Program-made: the position numbers and the translations under genes
The notes under the pieces: generated by a model
Told to the model about the DNA's origin: nothing
Database searches by the model: none
What the model saw: only the letters and a program-made list of their open reading frames with translations
Part shown: piece after piece, positions 1 through 12,600 of the stretch
Numbering within the stretch: position 1 is the stretch's first letter
How the letters are laid out: the number at the start of each line of letters is the position of its first letter
Assembly (NCBI GenBank): GCA_037576195.1
Contig: CM075102.1
Span: 29,260,745-29,324,744, forward strand
Origin: Phytoseiulus persimilis
Taxonomy: Eukaryota; Arthropoda; Arachnida; Mesostigmata; Phytoseiidae
DNA length: 64,000 nucleotides
Direction: 5' to 3'

Positions 1-1
1 C

Positions 2-172
2 CCGTGGCAGATTTTCCACTACGAAACGGTCATCGGTTTCCTGATTCTTCTTTCTGGAATGGCAATGTACAACAACCTGCTCTTCATCCCCTTCATGGCC
101 AGTCGCGGTTGGATCAAGAACCCCGAGGATGAGGACAGCGAGGAATCGAGGAACTTCAACGATGACCCCTAG
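2..172 (+). CDS. SLC35F6: SLC35F6-like transporter, C-terminal end (partial)
   Basis: The frame from base 2 to the TAG at 170-172 encodes 56 residues and belongs to a gene entering from the left edge. It holds one hydrophobic helix (motif GFLILLSGMAMYNNLL) followed by an acidic cytoplasmic tail (NPEDEDSEES). The pattern WQ-(I/A)FH...(I/L)GFLILL-G-A-YN matches the last transmembrane helix of SLC35F6 (C2orf18), a multi-pass nucleotide-sugar-transporter relative placed in lysosomal or mitochondrial membranes in vertebrates. A CAG at 8-10 could be a splice acceptor, but the frame is open to the edge so this cannot be decided. Identification rests on remembered family similarity over one helix, so another SLC35F/EamA member is possible. 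Confidence 0.72.
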   Translation, partial: PWQIFHYETVIGFLILLSGMAMYNNLLFIPFMASRGWIKNPEDEDSEESRNFNDDP

Positions 173-374
173 AACGAACGGGAATCCCGACTCCAGCTCG
201 TCAGGCCCATGGGAAAATCATATGACATGACGCGGGTCCGCACAAGCTGCGGGCGTCCTGGATCAACTCATCCATGCCACATCGACTCCGTGGACAGCAA
301 TCGATGCACGAACGGGCTCCGATCATGAATGAGTGCTGGGAACGTATGTGAAGTAGACGGTTTGGATGTTGCGG

Positions 375-380
375 AATAAA
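375..380 (+). terminator. poly(A) signal of the SLC35F6-like gene
   Basis: AATAAA about 200 bases after the TAG at 170-172, in the sense orientation. It would give a 3' UTR of roughly 220 nt. Confidence 0.55.
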
Positions 381-3300
381 CTGATCTAGTTGGAAACTCT
401 CGATCGCGCCTTATCGCGGAACAGGCCGAGATAGGATAGAGTGATAGACGCTTCAGTAGACGCGGGCCGTGAAAGTCGAGCTGTTCAATGACTGTTAGCC
501 TAAAGGCTCACTGCTGACACCGCCGGTATTTAGGGGCGTATGAGTTAACGACGAGAGCCGTCGAGATCAGCGGATCATCTACGAGAAACCGCTTGGAATT
601 TCCGTGGATGTTTAGGACGTCCTAAGGCCCAGTCGAATCCAGAGTCGATCTCGCAGCTGTTCGGCGACGAATACGAATTCCTGGATCGACCCCTGGAATT
701 CGATAACATATGTCCTGACATGCGGTCAGATTCCTTTCCGTGGATTCCTCTCCGGCAGTAATCCATCGATCTCGAACTTGTAGCAGTTGTCGATCTGTTG
801 TCTCTGAGGACGTCGTTGGCATCATTGTGTAAGTCGGAGCGAGTTTGCGTAAGAGACCGACGGACTAATGCCCTCAATGTAATAAGGCTGGAGTGGCGCC
901 ATCGAGGGAGCCATTATCTTCGGGACAAGCGAGACCTGGAGGTTGCCGACGCGACTAATCGCTTCGCCCGTTCTGTTTCGATCTGTTTTTCGCCTTCTGC
1001 GTGCAGATGCAGAAAATCTGAATCCGGAAGAGCAGCGGAAATTCCGATCTCGCCATCCATGGCAGGTTTCGTCTTCGATGAGCCCCGAGATTCAGTGACC
1101 GGCTTCGTGGAGCAACCACGAGGCAATGAAGGCAGGCTTCTTGCCTGGATAGAGTCGATTCTCAATAAGCCGACCATCGGACCGGTCATTTCTCCCGCGT
1201 TCCTCCAGCTGGAACCACAGCTTTCCGCTCGGAGCGGACGTTGCCCCGCGTTGAAACCCATGAGGATTCCGTTGATCGCGGTGCTTGGAGCGAGCACGCT
1301 GCAGCTGCGAGGCTTGATCACTACCGAAGACTGTTGACATGGAAAAACTTTCGCTTCCGCCATCTTTGTTGATGCAAGCAGGGAGATAAGATAAGCGACC
1401 TATGTAGGAAGCAAGCAAACAAGCAACGAGGCAACCGAGCGGGGCACGCCAGCGAGCTAGCTTGATTGTTTTGGAGCTCCCTCCGCCGGGAAGGTAGACG
1501 AGGGGTTTGTGCAGATGTCCCGGGAGCTCGCAGTAACATCATCATCGCCACCGCAGACGCTAACGAAGTTAATCTGGGCGGGCGGCAATCGGCTACACTC
1601 AGCAGCTTCTGAGCCATCCGTGCAATGTTCCTCATCCCTGAAGAAAAGCGAGCTGACCGACGGGCTCGCCGAATGTTGCGACACAGCAACCAATCGAACA
1701 ACTCTACCCAAACGTTCGTCCAGGCCAGCCGGTCGTCCGATCGGACACATTTACATCCGATGCTCCGTGTTATCGTCAGGGTGGCCCATGCGATCCATCC
1801 ATCCAGCATGATCGAACAACGAGTGTTCATTGATAAGGGAAGCGAATCGGAATAATCTCACATCTTCCGCCGACCCTCATCTTTGCCCTTCTTATCGGCA
1901 TCATCCGGCTCTAGCTCAAATCCCTGTCGCGCGCAACAACGTGTGATAACTACGCCGTACCCGCTGGGAAGCTCGTTGTCGAACTTCGGGTCGAGACGAC
2001 GTCGAATAAATCGGATCGGTATCGGGAGAGGGGGGGGGGGGGGGGGAATCCCGTCGCGGCTCGGAATTTTGCTCTTACCGGGATCGGGCGGGTCTGAGAC
2101 CCGAAACTGGTAAAATGCCGTAGCTCCAACGGCGGCTAAAACACGGGCTCGAGCAGCTGATTGCCGAGCGGCGATCCAACGCACCAGCCAGAGAGAACTC
2201 GTCGGGTTTACGATGTTGTATCAGAGGAAAGTTTAGTGATTTCAGACCCAGCGGGGGCGGCGGTGGTCCGTCCGATCAGCCGCCATTCACTCGTTCCGTG
2301 TCTGGCCAGATTAGAGCCAGAGGCGAAGAACGGAGATCCCTCTTATTAGACGATCGCTCGTCCTCGTAGACAGGCGCTGAAGCACTAACTAGTTTCCAGA
2401 AGTCGACAATCAGTGGAGGCCACGATCGAGTCAACGGCAATAGCGCGAAAGTTCCGGAATCGTTGTCGACCTGACGATGTTCACGAGCGACTCTCGATCC
2501 CGTTCGATCCCTATGATGAGCCCGCAGTGGCGTGTCTGTGCGTGCAGGCGTGCGTGCAGGCGTGCGTGCGAGTCGATCGATCCCTAGCGGAGCTTCCCGG
2601 CCACGAGCCAGCGGCGAGCTTGTCAGCTGCGCTCAGACTGGCTGGCTCTCCGGCTAGCCGGCGGCTCTGCGAGCCCGAGGCACTCAGAAAGGGAGAACTG
2701 CACGAATCGGATTGGATACACACATCTCGAGAGAGAATTTTATCCACCAGACACCGAAACGAAGGTGCGCCGTCCATAATGATGAAAAGCCTCAATACCC
2801 TCCGGCTCGCTCGCTAGTGCCTTATAACCTTGCTGAGTGGTTGGCACGGCCGCCCTCCTCGATTCGGGACTAGCCGATGGCTACTTCGCCTGCTGCCTCA
2901 TTTTGCTTCCTCGAGATATCAAACAGGAGAGACCCTAATGTCCCTTCGAGCTGAACGCTGCCGAATTCCTCACGCGAGGTGGGGAGATTCAGGTCCGGCA
3001 GGCGGGCGGTCAGTCAGCGACCGACCGACCGACAGGTCGATCCGTCGAGTGGGGCTCGCCGCCGGGGACAACACGGACAGAATGGCGCTCAGGATACTGG
3101 CCGGTAACCACCTGATACCCTGATAAATGCCTACACAGAGCCGCTCACACACACTGACCCCCGTTCCTCTGCCGGGACAGGACGATATTCCCTCGGCATC
3201 CCGGCGGGGTCGGCGCCCCTCTCCGGGCTTCATGCTGCTACTTCAACGATGTTCTTCTGTGCAAATTACGATAAATTATTCCCAGCGAGTCCCACCCCGA

Positions 3301-6300
3301 ACCCGATCGAACAACAGCGACTTGAGCCAACAGGGAGAAGTGGAGCTAGGGTAGACAACACCTCGGGGATAGTGTAGTGAACCCTTCGTGTCGAGACTGG
3401 GATCGCGGGGCACTCGGTTGGACCGAGTTCTGAGATTGTAAACAGCCCCGACGAGATGTCGCGCTCCCGAACTGAGGAATTCATTTGGTCTGCCCTCGCT
3501 CCCGTCTATCTTCACCCGGCCGCTGCAAGACGGTTGGAATAATCTCGAGAGATGCTGCTCGAAAATCACTCATCTCGGCCATGGAATCAGGACATGTCGA
3601 TCAGGATCTCAAGCCAACGGATATCGTACCGTTCTGGGCTCGGAGAAGTTTTTGAACCAGTTTTGATGATTGCTAGCTCCTCATCCCCTCAAGATCCATC
3701 AGTGGGATGGGGCTCGGGAGGGGGGATTACTCCATTCGCCGCGGCGCTGCTGAGTTTCTCCTGAATAAAACGCAGAACGAGACTTCACGGCGTTCTCGTC
3801 CGCTCCGCCTGACCTCGATTATTGACTCCGGGACGATTATTGGTCCGAGACGGCGGGGGAAGGGCGAGAGGCTGCTCGATACTCTGTCGTAACCCAATTA
3901 CGGCTACGGAGAAAGTTGCTGTGTTCTCGGCTTTTGATGTGGCCAGTCAACGGGCATACTCAGCCTTGATAGAGAACCCTTCTCTAATTTCCCCAACGCC
4001 TTCGAATATGCAAGTTGCCATGCCATATAATAGCTTTGATGCGAAGCAAAACTTTCCCTAATAGTTAATAACGCTTCCTGAAGCAGTTGCGCGAACCACC
4101 TTTCCCTCGCTCGACCTCGACGCGCTCGCTCGCTGGCGCGAATTTCGGTCCGACCGAAAGGCTATCCCGACGATACCGAAGAACAATCCACAGGCTCGGC
4201 CCTCCAGGAGCAACTTTTTCTCCAGCGGGGACCTCCTCGAGAGCGAGCGTGTCCTGCTTTCGGCCCACTTTAGGATCAACGTATGGAGGCTCACCGAACT
4301 CCCGTAAGAGGTTTCGAAACCTCTCCGTCGGAGTCTTCCCCACGCGAGTGCGACAGGCTTGTAAGGCCGAGGAAATTCCAGGACGGGAGACCGGGATGTC
4401 GCGTACCGCAGATGCTGTCCGCAGTGTTGTTCCGTTCTGCTTTTTTCACGATATTACGCTGTGAGCCGCGCGTTCAGAGTCGTGTCATGTGTGTACCAAA
4501 AGGTGGCGTGCCGTAGTTCCGGTGTCCGATAATGTCGGCGGTTACGCGGCTGTGTATGCCACTCCAGCAGCGCATATTGGGCTCTCCTCTGAGCGAACCG
4601 CACGGCCGGTGTCATCCGACACTGACATCAGACGACCAGGAAAACGACCGACGCCCAGCTATGTCTTGCGGTGCGGACGTGGTTGACGAGGGCAACGAAG
4701 AGGACGGGCGCTGGCTATCCACGCAGGACGACCGGCACTTCGAGCCTTTTATCTGGCCGCGGGCAGCGTGACATTGTCGTACACCGTGTATTCCGACAGA
4801 TTAACTATGAGCCGTTCTTGCCGACCCTTCGTCCGTCCGTTCAACGTCACCTCAGCTCGCAGCCCGACGACTGGCTTACCATGTGGGAGACGTAAGATAA
4901 ACACCATCGAGCGAATGGCGAACATTGTCAAGAGATGTTCGTCCTTGACCACGGTCAGAAACGACGACGCAAGCCGTGGCGGCGAGCTCGCTTGCTCGCC
5001 AGCTTCCATAAAAGCTCACTGTCTTTCTTCTAATAAACTTCACTCATAGACGCACTACTGGTCCACAGCTATCTTTATGGCCCGAAACGACATGAGCGAA
5101 TCGGCCTCACGGCGAGGAAGCGGAATCTCCTTTGCTGGCGAACGGCTGAGAGCGAAAATCCGCAAACCGGGCCAACGACGCGAAAATAGGTTGCTGAGTG
5201 GATTGAATAATCTTAAGGGGATAATTCTGTCCATATTCAACGACTCGCCTTCTTAACCGCAGAGCGGGGCTTTTGTTCAACGGGGCTCTAGTTGGAAGCT
5301 CAAGGGCAGAGTCGGCGAAACCGACCATCCTCCGTGAATCGGCATCAAACTTTTTGGTGAGAACACTGTGGGTGTGCACGAATTCGAGATTGATCGGCGA
5401 ATGTTCCTCAATGGTATCGGAGTCGATCCCCACTAGGGGTTGAGTTGAACTGACTGAGAGATACGAACGATCGGGTTCTCTCAATCGTGAAATGCGATCG
5501 CCAACGGGAACTTGATCAATTTCGAGACTTGATCACTTGGGAACAGCTTGGGATTCTGACATTCAATTCAAATCTAGGCCTGGAACTGTACTTTCCTGAT
5601 TGCAATCATTGGAACCGGGCATTTCAGTCAGGTCGTTCGGGAATAAGGCGAGTCCGAACGAACGGGACGCGTCTCCTCATGATGAACCAGTGTATTCGAG
5701 TCGCCAGCACGAGGGAGTCCGAGTTTAGGGTTCCAGGGAATTCAAGCTTCCCGGGAGGGATACGCTGGTGACGCCACTGATGGGAGTACTCGTTGGGTTC
5801 TCCTCCATAAGCAGTCCTGCAGGCCGGGGCTTCGCAGAGTTGAGGCCCAACTCGGGTGGAATCAATGCTTCCTCGTGGGGCCATCGAGGCTGTGGAACAC
5901 GAGCAGCAAAAAGCGGGCATCGAGGACGACTCCGCCAATTGTTCGGAAAATATTCGGATGGGCTACCAGAACCGTTATCAGCCATATTATTTACTTCGGC
6001 AGCGCAGCGACAACGAGCATTTTGAGCTGGGGCGCTGATGACCTCGCTGTGCCGATCCCAGGCTTCCGGGTACCACCGTGAAATTGATGCGATTTTGATG
6101 GTTTCAGAATATGAATGTATTCAAGACATCCACGCGCGGCTGAACGAGAGCCCCGCGAGCACTTGCATGCTCGTCCGCAGATGAAGCTCGTCTTGTACTC
6201 TTAGGGGAAGGCGACACTCTTGAATATGTGCGCCGACGACGGACGTCATGAGCGTCGATGCAAAAACCCACGGAAGATGATGTTCGATGTTCACGTTTTC

Positions 6301-6646
6301 CGAGAACTGACGGTGGCGATGAGTGCACAGCAACCTCTTGCCCTCTCCCGAGGAAGTGGGAAATCTGCTTTTTCCTCGTTTAAAGAAGGCTTGAGCAGCT
6401 CCCACAGACGGTCTGTTCGCGTTTTGAATCGAATATATTGGAGTACTTGCCCCAGAGGCCATTTTCAAAGCTATTCCCAACGGTTTTCGCCTCGGTACTC
6501 GCGTCGCTGCAGAGCCCGAGTGTTCCATATTCTGGAGCCTGAACCCTGAGCTGATGGGCCCGCCAGCTCCCCGAGAAGCTTCGGTGCGGGATCGCGGTGT
6601 CGACCCGACCCTGACGATTGAATGCTCATTTTGTTTTCTTCCTCAG
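381..6646. other. Stretch without a recognised gene, upstream of the first visible pikachurin exon
   Basis: No open frame in this 6.3 kb resembles a known domain, and none shows good codon structure flanked by matching splice signals. The 5' exons of the pikachurin gene (signal peptide and, in vertebrates, two fibronectin-III domains) must lie here or beyond the left edge, but I could not find them. An exon ending in phase 1 is needed to join the exon at 6647. The stretch contains a 17-G homopolymer at 2030-2046. Confidence 0.5.
2030..2046. repeat. Homopolymer G tract (17 G)
   Basis: Uninterrupted run of 17 guanines. Similar runs of G or C recur at 7721-7736, 11540-11552 and 29363-29372. All are outside coding exons. 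Confidence 0.9.
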
Positions 6647-9600
6647 GTGAATGCCAATCAGAAGGAGGTCCTTGCCAGCAGCTGTGCTACGACCTACACG
6701 ATGGGACGTTCGAATGCGGCTGTTCAGAGGGATACGTGTTGTCAACAGATGGCTACAGCTGCCACCGTAAGTCGCTAGGCACTGGAACTCAGCTCAGTTT
6801 CGTCATTCTGTTCTGCATCCCACGACGAATCCATGCCACGGAAATACGTCTGCGGCCTCTTGCGGGCTCGAGAGCACAGGCTGGGCCGTTGCTGCTCCCT
6901 GGACGGGGACTGTCGCACTCCCTCCCCCCAGGCTGAGGGGCTGCACGTTGTAGAGCAGATTTCGAATAGGAGAACGATTGCGGGGAGCGCAGTGATCATG
7001 CGAGCAAAAAGAGGAGCCCCGACTTCCAGAGATCGATGAACAGCTGCACGCCATACTTTGGCCACGGAGTTGTCTCGTCAAACCAGCCTACCGAGCAGAC
7101 AATCGGGACGAGCGGCTGCCCGGCGGATCTCGTCAACGTCGCTCTTTAATGGAGACCCACACGGAACCCGCAAGCGACGAAGCCGAAATGAGAAAGACCT
7201 CGATCACTTCATCTTGCCGTCCCGAGCGGGACTGAGTCGGTCGAAGCCCGCTCGTCAAAAGTCGGGCGAAGAAGTCTACATCAACGAACGGCGATGTTCG
7301 CCTGCGTGACGCTCCCTTTTACATAAACCGGTCAGAACGTCGGCCGGGCAGGAAAGGAAACGCTTCGTTCATTGTGCGACCTGTGACTGATGACAGCGAC
7401 CGCTTAATGACCAAGCTGAATGTGTCGGTCGAGTCGCCGCAAACTTCATTGTAGAAAGCGAGAACTTCGCAAAATTACTCTCCGACTCCGCCGCTGTTTT
7501 GTTGAGCTTGTTATTTGCGCAACGGAGGTGCTTCATCCGCTTACGCGATCCCACTCTTGGAAAGCAGCTCGCTGTTCTTCGTCATCACGAGCTGTTATCG
7601 GACTGCCGGCTACGACAGAGTCAGAAGCGAGTCCGCAGACAAGCCCCGGGGTCGGAGTTCTTTTCTACGTGGAACTCCTGAGCTTGGCGTGGTGCCTGTC
7701 TGCCGAGCTGGTCCTACCCTCCCCCCCCCCCCCCCCTACTGGCTGCGAGGGTCGATTTCAGCAGCAAGCGATCGTGGAGGATGGGGACTTTTCCCATCCT
7801 CCGCCACCCATTCCACTTTCTTCACGCGTTCTGACACCATCGCGTTCGGGGGATGGTATGGCGTGTGGCTCACGGGGCCCGGTCACCGAACGCCGTGGCG
7901 GGGAGCTTCTCCCTCCCGTACTTCTGGAACTGTTCGCTCCGTTCGAATCCGGCTTCGCGAGGGACCGGAGGAGGAGCAGTGAACGAAATCTCCAGCTCCC
8001 GTCCACGAATTGACATTTCTGACAAATCGGGGAAAACGAGACCAGCAAGCCAATACCGAATGGAATACACTCGCTAACGTCGCCGACCGAACCGCGTCCC
8101 CTGCGCAGAGTACCTCCAGTCGATTTTCGCCGCTCCGCTCCTCCTCTTGAAGCTCCTCTCTTCGCCGTCCTGCTCGGGAAACCTCTCGAACCAGCCTCGA
8201 GCCATAGAGCTCCTCGGTTCGCGGGGCAGTTTGTGCTGCCGTTGCCTCCATGACCCGGTTTCGTCCGGGAGGAGAGATGCAAAGGATCAGCAACGACGGG
8301 AGCACGCAGATCTGAGCAGTCGACTCGATTGGATCCGCACAGCTCGCCTGATTTTGGCTCGCCGGTCGGGAGCAGCTTCGATGGAATGTTTCACTCAACT
8401 GCGTCACACCGAGTCGTCCGCTAGATAGGCAGGTCTAAGCCGATATAATTGGCGTTTCCACTTCGTCTCGTTGTGCGTGGTTCACTCGGGCTCGGGTCAG
8501 ATCCACCTCTCCCCAGTCGTCGACTGTCTGAATCTGGTGCCTCTGGACGGACTCTGCCTGTGGGTTCACCGCGCGGCGTCCAGGCGGTCCCGTCGCGATG
8601 CCTGAAGGCCCTACCCATCGCTCCCCTCGCCACCGGTTGGAACTCCGGTCGGGGTCCGGCGTTCCCAATCGTCCGGACTTCCACGCCGGGCGGTTCGAGC
8701 CGATTCTTGTCTCAACGGTCGTCTCCTGCTCCCGCCGAGTTCCCTCTCGCTCGGATGCCCTTGTTCTCGGCCTCTTGTTCCCTCGTCTGTATTGGACCCG
8801 GACTGGTTTCTTTTTTTTCCACTCGCTTCGTCCGTGGGGCAATCGCCATTGGCAAATTGTCGTCAACCCCTACGCTGCCGATTCGTGCACTCGGTTCCGA
8901 GTCTTCTGGCGTTCGGCCGGCGTATCCGTCGTTCGGCTCCCTAGCTCGGTTGCATTGACGACGGGCATCCCTTTAAGTGAGGAACTAGATGATGTAGGAG
9001 CGCTTCATTACTGTCTTTGTGCGCTGCTTTCGAGACTTTCGACCCGATCGCCTGCCCGACCGCTCTTCTGACGGCACCACACGGCAGCAGCGAGTCAGTC
9101 AGTCAATTAGATAAAGCTTATCTGAGAGTTAATGAACGCTGGCAGAAAAGTCGTCCAATCGAAGCATCGCACAGTGATTCTATTCCATGTTCTGGGAGGC
9201 AAGGAATTAATTTCACGGGAAACTCCCCCGCGATCGAGTCGGCTGCAGGACCGCGAGTTATCCAGTTCACGGGTTGGAAGCAGAGAGTGCTCGTGACAGA
9301 ACACTGCTGCCAACTGCGAGCTGGGAAGCAATTCGAAGCAGCAACAATCATCAACGGCTTCGCCTCTTGTCGTCGGTGGAGGCCTGGAATCGAGTTTCAA
9401 GCACCGCCTCGATTGTGAGTTCGCTCATGGCGTCGAGCGGGGCTGGAAAGTTCAGTCCGTCGTGAGTCGCAAGATGCTCCGACGGACAAGCAGCCCTTGC
9501 TACCGCTGTTCCCAAGAGACGAGGAATAAAATTCTGCGCAGTCATACATCTAGCGGGCGGGAAGCGAGGGGCTGGCTCTCCAACCAGTCGCTTCGGTCGA

Positions 9601-12600
9601 CTGTCGGACGCCGGCCGCGGGGCGTTTAATGAAAACATAAGAGAGGTATTCGTGGAATTCACCCACAGGGAAGAAGATGAAAACGTCTCCAGCCCACCGT
9701 TTCCAGCCGCACCGCCGGCCACGTTGCCAGCGCCGACCTCGCCGGGCCACAAAGTCGGACGTCGTGGCCAGGCAGAGAGATCCTCGCCGAAGGGAGTTTT
9801 ACCCATTTTATCTTCGCCGACTGCGAAGCAATACCGTTCGATCTCTCGCGTAGCTGGTCGCTATCTGACCGCATTGTTAGCTGATCGCTACGGGAATCGT
9901 ATTGGTAGCCGCGGAGCCACCGAACCGCCTCGGCGATAACTTCATGCCACCGTCCCCGATCGTCATCATGGACTCTTGAGTGGAAGCATCTCGCCTGCGA
10001 TCCGCGGCTCGATGCAAACAGTTTGGAGAAGCGCGGGAGCAACGGGAGCTCGAGCAGACGGAGTTCCAGGGTCACTCTTCCCAGCTTCACAGGCCAAGGA
10101 CAAGCGCTGCGGCTCGATAGCGGGACCTGTGGGTTCGAAATAGTAATAATAGCGGCGGCGGCAGAAAAAGAGCTGACAGCATCGCGGAGCTCGCAACCCA
10201 GCCGGTGGGTGAACGAGAGCTCCTGCAGGTTAGCTCGATGGACGGACAGGCAGATAGTGTGTCGTCGATGGCAGCGCCTGCTCTTCCCGGTAGAATGTGG
10301 CTACGTTCAAGCCACACACGACTTCAGTTCCGAGAGTGTATTCAAATTTATTCCACCTAACCAGGACGTCCCCGGGCTTATTCGCCCCGCGCAACGACGA
10401 CGACGACTAGATAGGTAGATAACTCGGCTCGGTTGCTTGCTTGGCTCGGATAGACTACGAGTCTGCGCGGGCTTTGAAAGCCGAATCGGCCCGCGAGCGA
10501 GCGAGAGAGAGAGAGAAAGAGAGAGAGAGACAGAGAGAGCGAGAGAGAGAGAGTGAGAGAGAGGGTCGAAGGGCAGAGGGAGAGAGAGAGAGAGTGAATG
10601 AGTGTGGCAGCGACTAACGGAACTTGTCAAAAGGATGAAGAAGGGAAAGTTGTGTAAGTCCTTGGTGTTGCATCTGAGTCTCCGGAAGCTCGCCAACGGA
10701 GCTCCGTCGAGTCGATGCGTTCATCACCGGCTGGAAAACCTTGGCACAGGACGGACTCGACAACAGAGACGGGATTCCTCTCGACGGCTCTGTCGTAGAG
10801 AGAACGGCGGGAGTCGAGCGGAAAGCGCAGTTTCGGAAACCGAAAAGCGACCGAAAGCTTGAAATCTGCTCGCTCGCTCGCGAACGAGGAGCGCATTCTG
10901 ATCACGCAGAATAAAAATGATCTGATCACCTCCCAGTTGGTTATTCAGGGAAGGTTCGCCCGAGGGCTATAGTTTTGTTCTTCCAGTGTCCCGCTTCCTC
11001 CCACTGTGAAGGAATGGGACTTCTCTGTGGAATGCAAAGTATGGCCGAACCGACTGAGCTGTTCCGGGGAGGAACCGCTGTGGAAAATGTATTCTGAATC
11101 CACCCTTAGCGGAATCCAGGACGGGTATCATGCGCGCTCCAAGAATCCGCGTCTAGAAGCGAACTATTCCTTCCGAGGAGGTCGTTGTCAAAATATTTTA
11201 TGCTACGTGTCGTTCCCAATATCCTGGAAAAGTTCGTCGAGAAACTCGATGGAAGTTTCGCCGCAGGGGGTGGCCCTCATCGAATGTGGGAGGGTCCCGG
11301 AACAGGTTCCAGGAATGCCGTGCGAACATGGAGGTGAACAGCAGACAACCTTGCCGACGACAACGCTTCGAGGTCAATTCCGAAGAGGTGACAGAGGCAA
11401 TTGTTGCTGTTTCACCCATCTGCGCAAAGTGCGCTCCGGTGCCCAGCCGCCAGTTCCGCCGACTCTGGAGTGAGCGCCCTGGGTGAGGTGATCCTCGAAG
11501 CCTGGAAACGTTACCTTGTTGATGGGTGGCGGGAGTTTCGGGGGGGGGGGGGCGTTGTCTGGAGACTGGATCGGTCGGTTGCTCGCTCGGCGCCTCACTC
11601 GTGCGTTCGTTGCAACGTTTGAACGCGCCCGTTATCGGCAACTCTGCAGAAAGGGACCTCCTCGTAGCCTGCCCGCTCTAGCGGCTGTTTGTGTGTGACT
11701 GTGCTTCCACTAATTGGGTATGGCTAAGCAAGATAACAACGCTGTTTTCGGGGGCCCACCGTCCGCGATTCCAGTTGGCCGGCGGGGGGAGGGGTAGAGG
11801 GAGTAGCTGGGCTTCGGAAGTAAGCTCACATGCTTGAAGCGAGAAATTGGAGTCGACTGGGAGGGAGCATGATATCAAACAAGTGAATGCTCGACAGAGC
11901 TACGAGAATCAAAGCTGACATCAGCTTTGCAAACAGCATGAGACAAACCTCTGCTCGTCGCGCCGAGGCGGGCTCCTCGGCCTGCTGCGACGCCTTGACG
12001 CTGCACCAGGCTCCACACTCGTTCGAGATTTCGTCTCTGGTTGGAGCTTTTCGGTAAATGGCGATGTTGGCAGGTTGTACAAGAGACTCCTGCCACAAGC
12101 GACCCAGATTCTGATCACGTATAGGTTTCCAAGGTCGTTTTGCTCCTGTTTCGCTTCACACTTTGCTCTCGCGCCATCTTCGCTCCGAGGCGAATTCTCG
12201 TTCCTCTCATGCGTCTTTTCCCGAGTTGCCTTCGTCGCTTTCTTGTTCCCCTCAACACGAGATGCTGTACATATCTTCAGGATACGAGCATTCAACTCGA
12301 GGAATTCGTAGCAAAAGCTACATTTGCTCTTACAGTTTTTATCACTTTGGTCTGCTTCTAAGCGGAACCAACCCACAGGAGGCAAATATGTAGTTCAGCA
12401 ACTAGTTTTCCCAAGATATGATGGATGCCAGCCGTTTCGAGGAGAAATAGGGTTTGGCTGGCCTGCTCCCGGCGGTCTGGTCGTCTGAGCTCTTTCTCGG
12501 CTGTGTCCGCCCAAATAAACTTCCAAAACTGCGTTTCCGAGTGAATTCACGCATCGGAAATGTTTTTCTTCCATCTCCCGTCTTCAGACCGGGACCTCAT

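Noticed and set aside
798-1337. Long + strand open frame (179 residues)
   Set aside because: Arg/Ser-rich, no domain, overlapped by equally long frames on the other strand; typical of chance frames in GC-rich DNA.
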